DNA from: Chelativorans sp. Marseille-P2723
GTDB taxonomy: Bacteria > Pseudomonadota > Alphaproteobacteria > Rhizobiales > Rhizobiaceae
Direction: 5' to 3'
DNA length: 64,000 bases
Assembly (NCBI RefSeq): GCF_902809845.1
Contig: NZ_CADDWI010000013.1
Span: 682,001 to 746,000, forward strand
Part shown: positions 47,178 through 56,426 of the stretch, piece by piece
Layout of the letters: each line of letters opens with the position of its first letter
How positions within the stretch are numbered: the first letter of the stretch is position 1
Position numbers and translations under genes: made by a program
Notes under the pieces: generated by a model
Told to the model about the DNA's origin: nothing
The model's input: the letters and a program-made list of their open reading frames with translations, nothing else
Database searches by the model: none

Positions 47178-47993
47178 ATGGTGCTGACGGATATCGGCTC
47201 GATCTTTCGCGCGCTCCATGAGGCGGATGGCGCTTTCGTCATTCCCAACCCGTCTGACATCGGCATGGCGAAGCTGCTTGCCTCGCTCGGCTTCAAGGCG
47301 CTAGCCACAACGAGCGCTGGCTTTGCCTTTTCTCGCGGGCTGCCGGATGGCGGCGTCGGGTTTGAGGAAATGATAGCCCATTGTCGCGAGATAGTTGCGG
47401 CAACGCCTCTACCCGTCTCTGCTGATCTGGAGCATGGCAAGGGCGATAGCCCGGACAGCGCCGCCGAAACTATTCTTGCGGCCGAGGCAGCCGGCCTGGC
47501 CGGCTGCTCGATCGAGGACTACACTGGGGACCCGGCTAACCCGATCTATGACTTCTCGCTTGCTGTTGAGCGGGTGGCCGCAGCGAGCGAGGCCGCGAGG
47601 GCCTTGATGCGGGACTTCGTTTTCACCGCAAGGGCGGAAAATTTCCTGCACGGCCGCGCCGATCTCGACGATACCATCCGCAGGCTTCAGGCGTTCGAGA
47701 AGGCAGGCGCCGATGTGCTCTATGCGCCGGGCCTTTCGGAGATTGCGCAGGTACGCGCTGTCTGCGAGGCGGTCAGCCGTCCGGTCAATGTGCTTGCCAC
47801 AGCCGACTTTTCGGTGAGCGAACTGGCTGAAGCCGGCGTGAGCCGCGTCTCGCTGGGCTCAAAGCTCACCAGTTTTGCATTCGGCTCAATCGAACGCGCA
47901 GCAAGGGAAATATTGAGCAGCGGCACCTTCACATTCGCTGAAGGAGCGTTGCCCTTTTCCAGGCTGCAGGAGATGTTCTCGGACAAAAGGTGA
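47178..47993 (+). CDS. Isocitrate lyase/PEP mutase family enzyme
   Basis: A 271-residue TIM-barrel protein of the PEP mutase/isocitrate lyase superfamily. It has the Mg-binding ADLEHGKGD segment and the SIEDYTGD and FTARAENFLHG motifs. It lacks the KKCGH active-site cysteine loop of isocitrate lyase, so it is more like oxaloacetate decarboxylase or carboxyPEP mutase relatives. The reaction is not resolved. Start uncertain: ATG at 47178 or TTG at 47166. Confidence 0.8.
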   Translation: MVLTDIGSIFRALHEADGAFVIPNPSDIGMAKLLASLGFKALATTSAGFAFSRGLPDGGVGFEEMIAHCREIVAATPLPVSADLEHGKGDSPDSAAETILAAEAAGLAGCSIEDYTGDPANPIYDFSLAVERVAAASEAARALMRDFVFTARAENFLHGRADLDDTIRRLQAFEKAGADVLYAPGLSEIAQVRAVCEAVSRPVNVLATADFSVSELAEAGVSRVSLGSKLTSFAFGSIERAAREILSSGTFTFAEGALPFSRLQEMFSDKR

Positions 47994-48546
47994 GCCGTCA
48001 TCCCCGATCGGCTTGGGGCATTTAGTGGCTGCTGTGAGGCAGACGAGAGCGCTGCCGGGTCCGCTGTTGTCATGCCCTCACCCTCACCGCAGCCATGCTT
48101 GGCCGCCGCAACGCGCGCGCGCCGTGCACAGGCAGGGCCTGGCCCACGCATGTAGTGACGCTCAGGATGATAACGCGGCGCGAAGAAATCACGAATGGCT
48201 AATACGCTGCCAACAAGAAGCTTACTCAACCCCATGGTTTCTAACCTTGGCTCTGCCAGCCCCACCTGAAACAAATCTGTAGCACAAAGCTCATGAATGC
48301 TTTGTGAACAGTGCAACGAATGAAGCCGCTCCTCCATGGCGAAATGGAGAGTTTATTCCGGCATAATCGTGGCACGCCAAGACATCGTTGGGATGTGTCA
48401 AAACTGCCACGGTCAGAAGACCTCCTCCTACGAAAGAAAGCCACCGGCAGGCGTGGAACAGAGCAGCCTGCCCCCTTGTTGGAAGAGTAGCCGGGCGGCC
48501 GCGCCGCACCGGGCCGCAACCAAGCAATAACAAGAGGACAAAGACA
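47994..48546. other. Intergenic region before the YciF-like gene
   Basis: A 553-bp stretch without a supported gene; the frames present are short and lack family features. Its right end carries a possible general-stress promoter (48455-48480). Nothing else recognised. Confidence 0.4.
48455..48480 (+). promoter_or_regulatory. Possible EcfG-type general stress promoter
   Basis: GGAAC, 17 bases, then TGTT, one mismatch from the alphaproteobacterial EcfG consensus GGAAC-N16/17-CGTT, 67 bp upstream of the YciF-like gene. Such ferritin-fold stress genes are commonly EcfG targets. The match is short, so confidence is limited. Confidence 0.3.
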
Positions 48547-49053
48547 ATGGGTCTGTTTTCCAAGGACATCAAAACGATGGACGATCTCTTCGTCCATACG
48601 CTCAAGGACATCTACTATGCCGAAAACCAGATCTTGAAGGCGCTCCCGAAAATGATCGAGAAGGCGGGCGATACGCAGCTAAAGCAGGGTTTCGAGCAGC
48701 ACCTGAGGGAAAGCGAAGGGCATGTGCGCAATCTTGAGGAGGTGTTCCGCCTGATGGACATGGAGCCAAGCGGTGTCGACTGCCCGGCTATCGACGGCAT
48801 CATCCAGGAAGCCAACGAGATCGCCGGCGAGGTTGAAGACCAGCAGGTACTCGACGCGGCGCTTATAGCGGCTGCGCAGGCAGTCGAGCATTACGAAATC
48901 ACCCGCTACGGCACGCTCATCACCTGGGCCAACCAACTCGGGCTCGATGACAGTGCTGAACTCCTGGAGCTGAACCTCGCTGAGGAAAAAGCCACCGACG
49001 AAAAGCTGACCGAGCTTGCCGAAACCCGGATCAATATGGCAGCCGCACGATAG
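48547..49053 (+). CDS. YciE/YciF-like ferritin-fold protein (DUF892)
   Basis: A 168-residue four-helix protein. The pattern DLFVHTLKDIYYAENQI, the acid/His residues in HLRESEGHVRNLEEVF and AVEHYEITRYGTL, and ELNLAEEKATDEKLTELA match DUF892, a ferritin-like di-metal fold linked to osmotic and general stress. The exact function is unknown. A GAGGA ribosome-binding site precedes the ATG at 48547, and an EcfG-like promoter lies further up. Confidence 0.9.
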   Translation: MGLFSKDIKTMDDLFVHTLKDIYYAENQILKALPKMIEKAGDTQLKQGFEQHLRESEGHVRNLEEVFRLMDMEPSGVDCPAIDGIIQEANEIAGEVEDQQVLDAALIAAAQAVEHYEITRYGTLITWANQLGLDDSAELLELNLAEEKATDEKLTELAETRINMAAAR

Positions 49054-49129
49054 CGGCGGTCCTTTCCATGTGCATCCGCTCTCCGTTTCCGTTCCGCGGA
49101 AACGGAGAGCAGGACATATCGGAGAAAGC

Positions 49130-49393
49130 CTATCTGCCCGGCTCCTCACTGGCTTGTTTTGGACGTCTGACTTTAGGCGCGGCCTGCAACACCTGAGGCT
49201 TCAGGCCAGTTCCGCCTTCTTCAATGATCTGCAGCAGCTGCCGGCGCATACGAGGCTCCCAAAACTTGTTGATGTGGTCGGCTACGCCGTCCGCCGCTTC
49301 GGCATCCTTCATAGTGGCGAAAAATCCGGCGATCTGGTTCGCCATATAGATAAGCTTGTCCCTGCTCGTTTTGTTATCCGCCTCATTGAGCAT
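49130..49393 (-). CDS. fdsD: Formate dehydrogenase delta subunit
   Basis: An 87-residue protein with KLIYMANQIAGFFAT and HINKFWEPRMRRQLL, the FdsD signature. FdsD is needed to mature NAD-dependent Mo-formate dehydrogenases, probably by aiding Mo-cofactor insertion. It overlaps the end of fdhD by 11 bp and is the last gene of the fds operon. Confidence 0.9.
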   Translation of the reverse strand: MLNEADNKTSRDKLIYMANQIAGFFATMKDAEAADGVADHINKFWEPRMRRQLLQIIEEGGTGLKPQVLQAAPKVRRPKQASEEPGR

Positions 49394-50204
49394 GACTCGC
49401 TGTCCCCGTTTTGATCCGTTGCCCGTGGGTAAAGATATCGAACTCGCTCCCCCTTACCAGCGCTACCAGCGTCATGCCGCTATCATCCGCCGTTCCGATG
49501 GCAAGCGAGGTCGGGGCCGAAATGGCAATAATAAAGGGTGAGCCAAGCGCTGCCGCCTTCTGCACCATCTCAACAGACACGCGGCTGGTGATAACTACTG
49601 CTCCGCTCTTCCCGTCAATGCCGGCCCTGGCAAGCGCGCCGACCAACTTGTCGAGTGCATTGTGCCGGCCCACGTCTTCGCGCGCTATCACGATGCCACG
49701 ACCAGATACGTAAAAGCCGGCGGCATGGACAGCGCCTGTGCGTCTGTGTAGCGGCTGTCTTTCGGAGAGAAGCTCTACCGACCGCACAATGTCATCAATA
49801 GTAAGCTGCAGGGGATTATCCGCAACGTTCGGCGCGACACGCATTGCCTCTTCAATGGATTCGATGCCGCAAAGGCCGCAGCCCACCGGTCCCGCCAGCC
49901 TTCGCCGCCGCGCCGCAAGGCGCTCCCCCGCAGTCTCTCTGAGCCGGATCTGCACGTCGTATCCCTTATCCAGCTTCTCGATGGCTACAGTTTCGATCTC
50001 GTCGGGAGAAGCGATAATGCCTTCCGTCAGGCTGAAGCCGAGCGCGAAGTCTTCCAGATTTCCGGGAGTGGCCATCATCACGGCGTGGGTCGTCCCGCCA
50101 TAGGAAAGAGCAACCGCTGTCTCCTGTGGCACGATGCGTGCCGCCATGCGTGCGCCTTCCGGCCGTTGAGCGGTGCGCAGCACCCGCGAAAGGGGAGAGG
50201 TCAT
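49383..50204 (-). CDS. fdhD: Formate dehydrogenase accessory sulfurtransferase (FdhD/FdsC)
   Basis: A 273-residue protein with the FdhD cysteine motif GCGLCGIES and the conserved MATPGNLEDFALGF and REDVGRHNALDKL segments. It transfers sulfur to the molybdenum cofactor before insertion into formate dehydrogenase; in Fds operons it is called FdsC. The ATG at 50204 follows a strong GGAGGAGG ribosome-binding site; the frame to 50255 is longer but less supported. Confidence 0.93.
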   Translation of the reverse strand: MTSPLSRVLRTAQRPEGARMAARIVPQETAVALSYGGTTHAVMMATPGNLEDFALGFSLTEGIIASPDEIETVAIEKLDKGYDVQIRLRETAGERLAARRRRLAGPVGCGLCGIESIEEAMRVAPNVADNPLQLTIDDIVRSVELLSERQPLHRRTGAVHAAGFYVSGRGIVIAREDVGRHNALDKLVGALARAGIDGKSGAVVITSRVSVEMVQKAAALGSPFIIAISAPTSLAIGTADDSGMTLVALVRGSEFDIFTHGQRIKTGTASHAQ

Positions 50205-50290
50205 CCGATAGCCTCCTCCGCTTCGACCGGCATATGCATTAGTGCCCGGCAGCATTTGTCATGGGAGCCGTGACAGTTCGACATCACGCG

Positions 50291-53164
50291 CTACTCCGCC
50301 GCCTCCACATGCACGATGCGGCGGCTCCGGCGGGAATGCTCATCATAATCTCTCTGCCACTCCGTCGGCCCGTTTGAGGGTGTCACCTGCACGGCCGTCA
50401 CCTTATATTCCGGGCAGTTTGTCGCCCAGTCGGAATACTCCGTGGTGACCACATTGGCCTGGGTGTCGGGGTGGTGGAACGTGGTATAGACCACTCCGGG
50501 CGCCACGCGATCGGTAATGTGTGCCCTCAGCGTTGTCTCGCCTGCCCGGCTTGCAAGCTTCACCCAATCGCCCTGGCGAATGCCGCGGTTTTCCGCGTCG
50601 AAGGGGTGAATCTCCAGCAAATCCTCGTCGTGCCAGACGACGTTCTCCGTGCGTCGCGTCTGCGCGCCGACATTGTATTGCGAAAGAATTCGGCCAGTGG
50701 TCAGCAGCAGCGGGAAGCGCGGTCCCGTCTTTTCGTCAGTTGCGATATAGGCTGTGCGTATGAATTTGCCCGTGCCGCGCACGAAGCCATTCACATGCAT
50801 GACCGGCGTTCCGGTGGGCGCGTTCTCGTTGCACGGCCACTGTACGGAGCCTTCCCGTTCGAGCAGCTCGAAGCTGACGCCGGCGAAGCTCGGCGTTGTG
50901 GCGGCGATTTCGGCCATGATCTCCGATGGATGCTGGTAATTCCAGTCCAGCCCCATGGCCTGGGCGAGCCTCTGCGTCACCTCCCAGTCGGCATAACCGT
51001 TCTTGGGCTCCATTACCTTGCGCACGCGGTTGATGCGCCGCTCGGCATTGGTAAAGGTGCCGTCTTTCTCAAGGAAGGTCGAGCCTGGCAGAAAGACATG
51101 CGCGTAATTGGCCGTCTCGTTGAGAAAGAGGTCGTGCACGACGACGCATTCCATGGCGGCTAGGCCGGCGGCGACATGCTTCGTGTTGGGGTCGGACTGA
51201 AGAATGTCCTCGCCCTGGATGTAAAGTCCCTTGAAGGATCCTTCCACCGCCGCGTCGAGCATGTTGGGGATGCGCAGGCCCGGCTCGTCATCGAGCTTCA
51301 CGCCCCACATCGCTTCATAGATCGCGCGCGTCGCGTCCTCCGAAATGTGGCGGTAGCCCGGCAATTCGTGAGGGAAGGAGCCCATATCGCACGAGCCCTG
51401 CACGTTGTTCTGCCCGCGCAATGGGTTCACGCCCACGCCGGGACGGCCGATATTGCCGGTCGCCATCGCCAGATTGGCAATAGCCATGACGGTGGTCGAG
51501 CCCTGGCTGTGCTCCGTCACGCCGAGGCCGTAATAGATCGCCCCATTGCCACCGGTCGCGTATAGCCGGGCCGCCCCGCGGATGGTCTCGGCCGGAACCC
51601 CGGAGAACTTTTCCACCGCTTCCGGGCTGTTTTCCGGCTGCATCACGAACTCAGCCCAGTCCTGGAACTCGTCCCATTCGCAGCGCTCGCGGATGAAAGC
51701 CTCATCCACGAGACCTTCGGCGACGACCACATGGGCCAGCGCATTGAGAATGGCTGCGTTGGTTCCGGGGCGGAGCGGCAGGTGATAGGTGGCCTCCACA
51801 TGCGGCGTGCGAACAAGCTCGATCCTGCGTGGATCGATAACGATGAGCTTTGCGCCCTCGCGCAGCCGCTTCTTCAGCCTTGAGGCGAAAACGGGATGCG
51901 CATCGGTAGGGTTGGCGCCGATGATCATCACCACACCGGCATGGTCCACCGAATCGAAATCCTGCGTGCCGGCTGAGGTGCCAAAGGTGGTCTTCAGCCC
52001 ATATCCGGTGGGCGAATGGCAGACGCGCGCGCAGGTGTCGACATTGTTGTTGCCAAAGCCCTGCCGCACCAGCTTCTGGACCAGATAGGTCTCCTCGTTC
52101 GTGCAGCGGGAGGAGGTGATGCCGCCGATGGCACCTCGGCCATACTGGTACTGGATGCGGCGGAATTCCTTCGCCACATGGGCAAAAGCTTCTTCCCACG
52201 TGACCTCGCGCCACGGGTCCGTGATCTTCTCTCGGATCATGGGGTTGAGGATGCGGTCCTTATGGGTGGCATAGCCGTAGGCAAACCGGCCCTTCACGCA
52301 GGAATGGCCGCGGTTGGCCTTACCCTCCTTCCAGGGGACCATACGCACGACTTCCTCGCCCTTCATCTCAGCCTTGAAGGAGCAGCCGACGCCGCAATAG
52401 GCACAAGTCGTGACGGTGGACCATTCCGGCATGCCCATCTCGATGACGGATTTTTCGCGCAGCGCGCCGGTGGGGCAGGCCTGCACGCAGGCACCGCAGG
52501 ATACGCATTCGGATTCCAGAAAAGGCTCGTGCATGCCGGCAGATATCCGGCTCTCGAAACCGCGGCCCTCAACAGCCAGCGCAAAAGTGCCCTGCTGCTC
52601 CTCGCAGGCGCGGACGCAAAGCGAGCAGACGATGCATTGCGAGGCATCATAGGCGAAATAGGGATTGGAGAGGTCCGGCTCCATGAAATGCGGGTTGGCG
52701 ACGCCGTCATGCGCCGGCCAGATATGGTTTGCACCCTCGCGGCCGAAGCGGATCTCTTTCAGCCCCACCGTCTCGGCCATCGCGACCATCTCGCAGTCGC
52801 CCGCCGCACAGGCCGGACAGTCCGCCGGATGGTCGGACATATAGAGTTCCATGATGCCGCGGCGGATAGCTTGCACCCGGTCCGTGCGCGTCGAAACCTT
52901 GATTCCTTCCGCGACGGGCGTAGTGCAGGAGGCCGGCGTGCCGCCGCGTCCTTCGATCTCCACCAGGCAGAGCCGGCAGGAGCCGAAAGCCTTCACCATG
53001 TCGTTTGCGCAGAGCTTGGGCACCTCGATGCCGGCCATGCGAGCGGCTCGCATGATGGACGTGCCCTCGGGCACCGTGACGTCCTTGCCGTCGATGCTGA
53101 GCGTAACGGACTTGTCCGATTTCGAGGCGGGGGTGCCGTAGTCCATCTCGTTCACGAAGCACAT
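50291..53164 (-). CDS. fdsA: NAD-dependent formate dehydrogenase alpha subunit
   Basis: About 957 residues from the ATG at 53164, which follows an AGGAGG site. In order: a [2Fe-2S] domain (Cys52, 63, 66, 80), a His/Cys [4Fe-4S] site (His112, Cys116, 119, 124), two ferredoxin clusters (CIVCSLCVRAC and CVSCGACVQAC), a further [4Fe-4S] site (CAYCGVGC), and the bis-MGD molybdenum domain. The Mo ligand is cysteine in ARVCHSPTG, so it is not a selenoprotein. It oxidises formate to CO2 and sends electrons through its clusters to FdsB. Confidence 0.95.
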   Translation of the reverse strand: MCFVNEMDYGTPASKSDKSVTLSIDGKDVTVPEGTSIMRAARMAGIEVPKLCANDMVKAFGSCRLCLVEIEGRGGTPASCTTPVAEGIKVSTRTDRVQAIRRGIMELYMSDHPADCPACAAGDCEMVAMAETVGLKEIRFGREGANHIWPAHDGVANPHFMEPDLSNPYFAYDASQCIVCSLCVRACEEQQGTFALAVEGRGFESRISAGMHEPFLESECVSCGACVQACPTGALREKSVIEMGMPEWSTVTTCAYCGVGCSFKAEMKGEEVVRMVPWKEGKANRGHSCVKGRFAYGYATHKDRILNPMIREKITDPWREVTWEEAFAHVAKEFRRIQYQYGRGAIGGITSSRCTNEETYLVQKLVRQGFGNNNVDTCARVCHSPTGYGLKTTFGTSAGTQDFDSVDHAGVVMIIGANPTDAHPVFASRLKKRLREGAKLIVIDPRRIELVRTPHVEATYHLPLRPGTNAAILNALAHVVVAEGLVDEAFIRERCEWDEFQDWAEFVMQPENSPEAVEKFSGVPAETIRGAARLYATGGNGAIYYGLGVTEHSQGSTTVMAIANLAMATGNIGRPGVGVNPLRGQNNVQGSCDMGSFPHELPGYRHISEDATRAIYEAMWGVKLDDEPGLRIPNMLDAAVEGSFKGLYIQGEDILQSDPNTKHVAAGLAAMECVVVHDLFLNETANYAHVFLPGSTFLEKDGTFTNAERRINRVRKVMEPKNGYADWEVTQRLAQAMGLDWNYQHPSEIMAEIAATTPSFAGVSFELLEREGSVQWPCNENAPTGTPVMHVNGFVRGTGKFIRTAYIATDEKTGPRFPLLLTTGRILSQYNVGAQTRRTENVVWHDEDLLEIHPFDAENRGIRQGDWVKLASRAGETTLRAHITDRVAPGVVYTTFHHPDTQANVVTTEYSDWATNCPEYKVTAVQVTPSNGPTEWQRDYDEHSRRSRRIVHVEAAE

Positions 53165-53175
53165 GGTTGTTCCTC

Positions 53176-54781
53176 CTACTCCGCGGCTTGCCGCACGGGC
53201 TGAGGGCGGAAGTCCTCGGGGAAGTGGGTGAGCGCGCTCATAACGGGGTAGGGCGTGAAGCCACCCAGGGCACAAAGAGAGCCGAATTTCATCGTCTCGC
53301 AGAGATCCTCGACAATCTCGATCTGCCTTGCGGGCTCGATGCCATTTGCGAGCCGGTCGAGCACCTCGACGCCGCGGGTCGAACCGATGCGGCAGGGCGT
53401 GCACTTGCCGCAGCTTTCCACCGCGCAGAACTCCATGGCGAAGCGTGCCTGCTTCAGCATATCAACCGTGTCGTCGAACACGACGATGCCCGCATGGCCG
53501 ATGAGGCCGTCCTTGGCGGCGAAAGCCTCATAATCGAACGGCGTATCGAAGAGGGCGCGCGGGAAATAGGCCCCGAGCGGCCCGCCCACCTGCACTGCGC
53601 GCACCGGCCGGCCCGTGGCCGTCCCGCCGCCGATATCGTCCACGATCTCGCCGAGGCCGGCCCGTGGCCGTCCCGCCGCCGATATCGTCCACGATCTCGC
53701 CGAGCGTCAGGCCGAAGGCGGCTTCGAAAAGGCCGCCATGCTTTACATTGCCGGCAATCTGAATCGGGATCGTTCCGCGCGAGCGGCCCATACCGAAGTC
53801 GCGGTAGTAGGCCGCGCCCTTATCCATGATGATGGGCACGGAGGCGAGCGAGATCACGTTGTTGATGACGGTGGGCTTGCCGAACAAGCCCTCATGCGCC
53901 GGCAGCGGCGGCTTCGCGCGCACCATGCCGCGCTTGCCTTCGAGCGAGTCGAGCAGCGCCGTCTCCTCGCCGCAGACATAGGCTCCCGCACCCACGCGCA
54001 CTTCCATATCGAAAGCATATTGCGATCCGAGCACGCTGCTGCCTAATACGCCCGCCTTCCGCGCTGCGGCAATGGCCTCGTTCAGCACCTGCTCCGCATG
54101 TGGGTATTCCGAGCGCAGATAGATGTAGCCCTTGGTCGCCCCGACGGCGATCCCCGCTATGGCCATCCCCTCGATCAGCACGAAGGGATCGCCTTCCATG
54201 ATCATGCGGTCGGCAAAGGTGCCGGAATCACCTTCATCAGCATTGCAGACGATGTATTTCTGTGCTGCGCGGGTATCGAGAACCGTTTTCCACTTGATGC
54301 CGGTGGGAAATCCCGCGCCGCCGCGTCCGCGCAGGCCTGATTCCGTCACCTGCTCCACGATCTGAAGCGGTGCCATGGAAAGCGCGTTGCGCAGGCCTCG
54401 AAGGCCGCCATGCGCCTGGTAATCTTCGAGCGATACCGGATCGGTGATGCCGCAGCGCGCGAAGGTGAGCCGCGTCTGGCGCGCAAGGAAGGGGATCTCC
54501 TCCGGCTTGCCGAGGAACAGTGGGTGCGGACCGCCTGAAAGGAAATTGCTATCGAAGAGCGAAGGAACGTCCGACGGCTTCACCGGACCGTAAGCCACGC
54601 GCCCGGCCGGTGTTTCCACCTCGACCATCGGCTCCAGCCAATAGAGCCCGCGCGAGCCATTGCGCACGATCTGTGCCTCGATTCCGCGCAGGCCGAGCTC
54701 TCTGGCGATGGCCGTGGCCACCTTCTCAGCGCCGAGCGCCAGCGCGCCGGAATCGCGTGGAACGTAGATCTTCGCTGTCAT
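53176..54781 (-). pseudogene. fdsB: Formate dehydrogenase beta subunit (FMN/NAD), frameshifted
   Basis: The gene encodes a NuoF-like flavoprotein that passes electrons from FdsA to NAD. The N-terminal part (from 54781) has a thioredoxin-like region, then RGRGGAGFPTG (FMN/NAD) and SEYPHAEQVL. The C-terminal part (to 53176) has the [4Fe-4S] motif SCGKCTPCRIGS. The two lie in different frames: a 49-bp tandem duplication at 53606-53704 shifts the frame after GGGTATGRP and creates an early stop near 53528. Without one copy the protein is continuous. Either the gene is truly broken or the sequence has an assembly error. It overlaps fdsG by 4 bases. Confidence 0.88.
53606..53704. repeat. Tandem 49-bp duplication inside fdsB
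   Basis: Two perfect direct copies of a 49-bp unit (53606-53654 and 53655-53703, the match extending one further base). The unit is GC-rich and encodes the GEIVDDIGGGTATGRP region. As 49 is not a multiple of three, the second copy frameshifts fdsB. Confidence 0.95.
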
Positions 54782-55251
54782 GCCCGCACCTCCCGCACGA
54801 TCTCCTCGGCCTTCTCACCATCAAGCCTGCCGATCACTTCGCCGTCGAGCATAGCCGAGGGGGCACAGGCACACAGGCCCAGGCAATAAACCGCCTCCAG
54901 CGTCACCGACCCGTCGCCGGCGGTCTCTCCGAATTTGACGCCAAGAAGGTTTTGCAGCCTTTCCGCCACGAGGTCGCCGCCCATCGATTGGCACGCCTCC
55001 GCGCGGCAAAGCTTCAGCACATGCCGACCGGGCGGGTTTTCGCGATAATCGTGATAGAAAGAGACGACGCCATAGACCTCTGCGCGGCTGAGATTCAGCG
55101 CATCCGCGATCAACGGCAGCGCCTCGCGCGGCACATAGCCAAACTCCCGCTGGATCCCGTTCAGGATCGGCAGGAGCGGCCCTTCTTCATGTCTCCAGCG
55201 TTCAATGATCGGCGACACGGCGGAGACGATTTCGGTACCTGCATGCTGCAT
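54778..55251 (-). CDS. fdsG: Formate dehydrogenase gamma subunit
   Basis: A 157-residue NuoE-like thioredoxin-fold protein with a [2Fe-2S] site formed by CRAEAC and CLGLCAC motifs, and the REALPLIADALNLSRAEVYGVVSFY helix region (in parts). It forms the NADH-module with FdsB. First structural gene of the operon, overlapping fdsB at ATGA. Confidence 0.94.
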   Translation of the reverse strand: MQHAGTEIVSAVSPIIERWRHEEGPLLPILNGIQREFGYVPREALPLIADALNLSRAEVYGVVSFYHDYRENPPGRHVLKLCRAEACQSMGGDLVAERLQNLLGVKFGETAGDGSVTLEAVYCLGLCACAPSAMLDGEVIGRLDGEKAEEIVREVRA

Positions 55252-55332
55252 TGCGCAGCGCCCTCCCTGGACTTGTTCTTACCAGAGAAATACGGGTTCA
55301 TCGTCTTGTATCAATATAGCATATTCGTCGCT

Positions 55333-55351
55333 CGATAGAAAATTTCTATCG
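55333..55351 (-). promoter_or_regulatory. Candidate FdsR (LysR-type) operator
   Basis: A perfect 9-bp inverted repeat with one central base (CGATAGAAA / TTTCTATCG). It contains the LysR box ATAG-N7-CTAT, fitting T-N11-A. It lies 82-100 bp upstream of the fdsG start and overlaps the fdsR stop codon. Location and symmetry fit an operator for the adjacent LysR regulator. Confidence 0.55.
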
Positions 55352-56245
55352 GGACCGCGCGAAATTCTCCGCTGCGAGCCCTGCCTCATAGAGCAGGGCG
55401 GAAACCATTGGCGTATGCGGCTCCCGCTCGGCGGCCACCACTCCCACCAGATGGCTTGCATCCGGCTCCACGATCGGGATCGCCCGGATGGGTTCGGAAA
55501 GACCGAGCATCTCCGCCAGGTTAAGGGGCATGATGGATGCCCATTTTCCTGTACGGATGTGGGAGAAGAGCAGAATCATGGAGTTGGATTCAAGCGTCGG
55601 CTGAACGCTGGTCCCGGCCTCCTCCAGATGCTTGTTGATGATGCGGCGGTTCTGCATGTCTGGTGTCAGCAGGCATAGCGGCAAATCGGCCACTTCCGCC
55701 CACGTAACAGTTTTGCGGTCTGAAAAGCGGTTTCCCGCTGCGGTGATAAGTTGGTACCGCTCGCTATAGAGAGGCACGGCTGTTACGCGCCCGAGCGGTT
55801 CATTGTCGAGATAGGTGATGCCGATATCGATGTCGAAATTTTCCAGCCGCGAAAGAACCTGGAGCGAAGTGCAGGAGATCACCGAAAAAGTGACTTCCGG
55901 ATGCTTCTGGCGGAAGGGCGTCGTCAGCCACGGCACCATGGCGAGCGCCGTGGGGATGGCGGCCATTCGCACGTGACCGGAAAGGCCCCTCGTTGCCGCT
56001 CGCATCTCTTCGCGCATGGTGCGCGCGTCACCGACAATGCGCCGCGCCCATTCGAGGACGCGCTGCCCTTCCGGCGTCAGCCCCTGGAAACGTGAGCCAC
56101 GTTGGACCAGCATGACGCCAAGCTGATCTTCGAGCTGCTTGATCGCCGCTGAAAGCGTCGGCTGGGTGACGCCCATCTCTTCCGCCGCGCGGCCGAAATG
56201 ACGCTCCCGCGCCAGTGCGATGAAGAATTCCAGCTTGTCGATCAT
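55346..56245 (-). CDS. fdsR: LysR-type regulator of formate dehydrogenase
   Basis: A 299-residue LysR protein. The winged helix-turn-helix is at about residues 1-60 (HFGRAAEEMGVTQPTLSAAIKQLE), followed by a periplasmic-binding-like effector domain. It sits directly upstream of fdsG on the same strand, the position of fdsR in other fds loci, and a LysR-type palindrome overlaps its stop. Regulation of the fds operon by formate or a related effector is inferred. Confidence 0.88.
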   Translation of the reverse strand: MIDKLEFFIALARERHFGRAAEEMGVTQPTLSAAIKQLEDQLGVMLVQRGSRFQGLTPEGQRVLEWARRIVGDARTMREEMRAATRGLSGHVRMAAIPTALAMVPWLTTPFRQKHPEVTFSVISCTSLQVLSRLENFDIDIGITYLDNEPLGRVTAVPLYSERYQLITAAGNRFSDRKTVTWAEVADLPLCLLTPDMQNRRIINKHLEEAGTSVQPTLESNSMILLFSHIRTGKWASIMPLNLAEMLGLSEPIRAIPIVEPDASHLVGVVAAEREPHTPMVSALLYEAGLAAENFARSR

Positions 56246-56426
56246 GCGCCGCCGTCACATTACGTTTCCGGCCATTGATCCACGCGAGCGGCGCCAAAAT
56301 CAACGGCTATCATGCCAATTACACGCTGCTTGCGCCCCAGCGTGCACTTGATTGCTCCCGGTCGCTCGTTCATAAGCACCACGCGTTTTTCCACTGCGCA
56401 GATGTCAGGGCTGTCGAGGGACTTCG

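Noticed and set aside
53528-53643. Two overlapping separate genes in place of one fdsB.
   Set aside because: The two frames together make exactly one FdsB when a single 49-bp unit is removed, so a frameshifted gene is the simpler reading.
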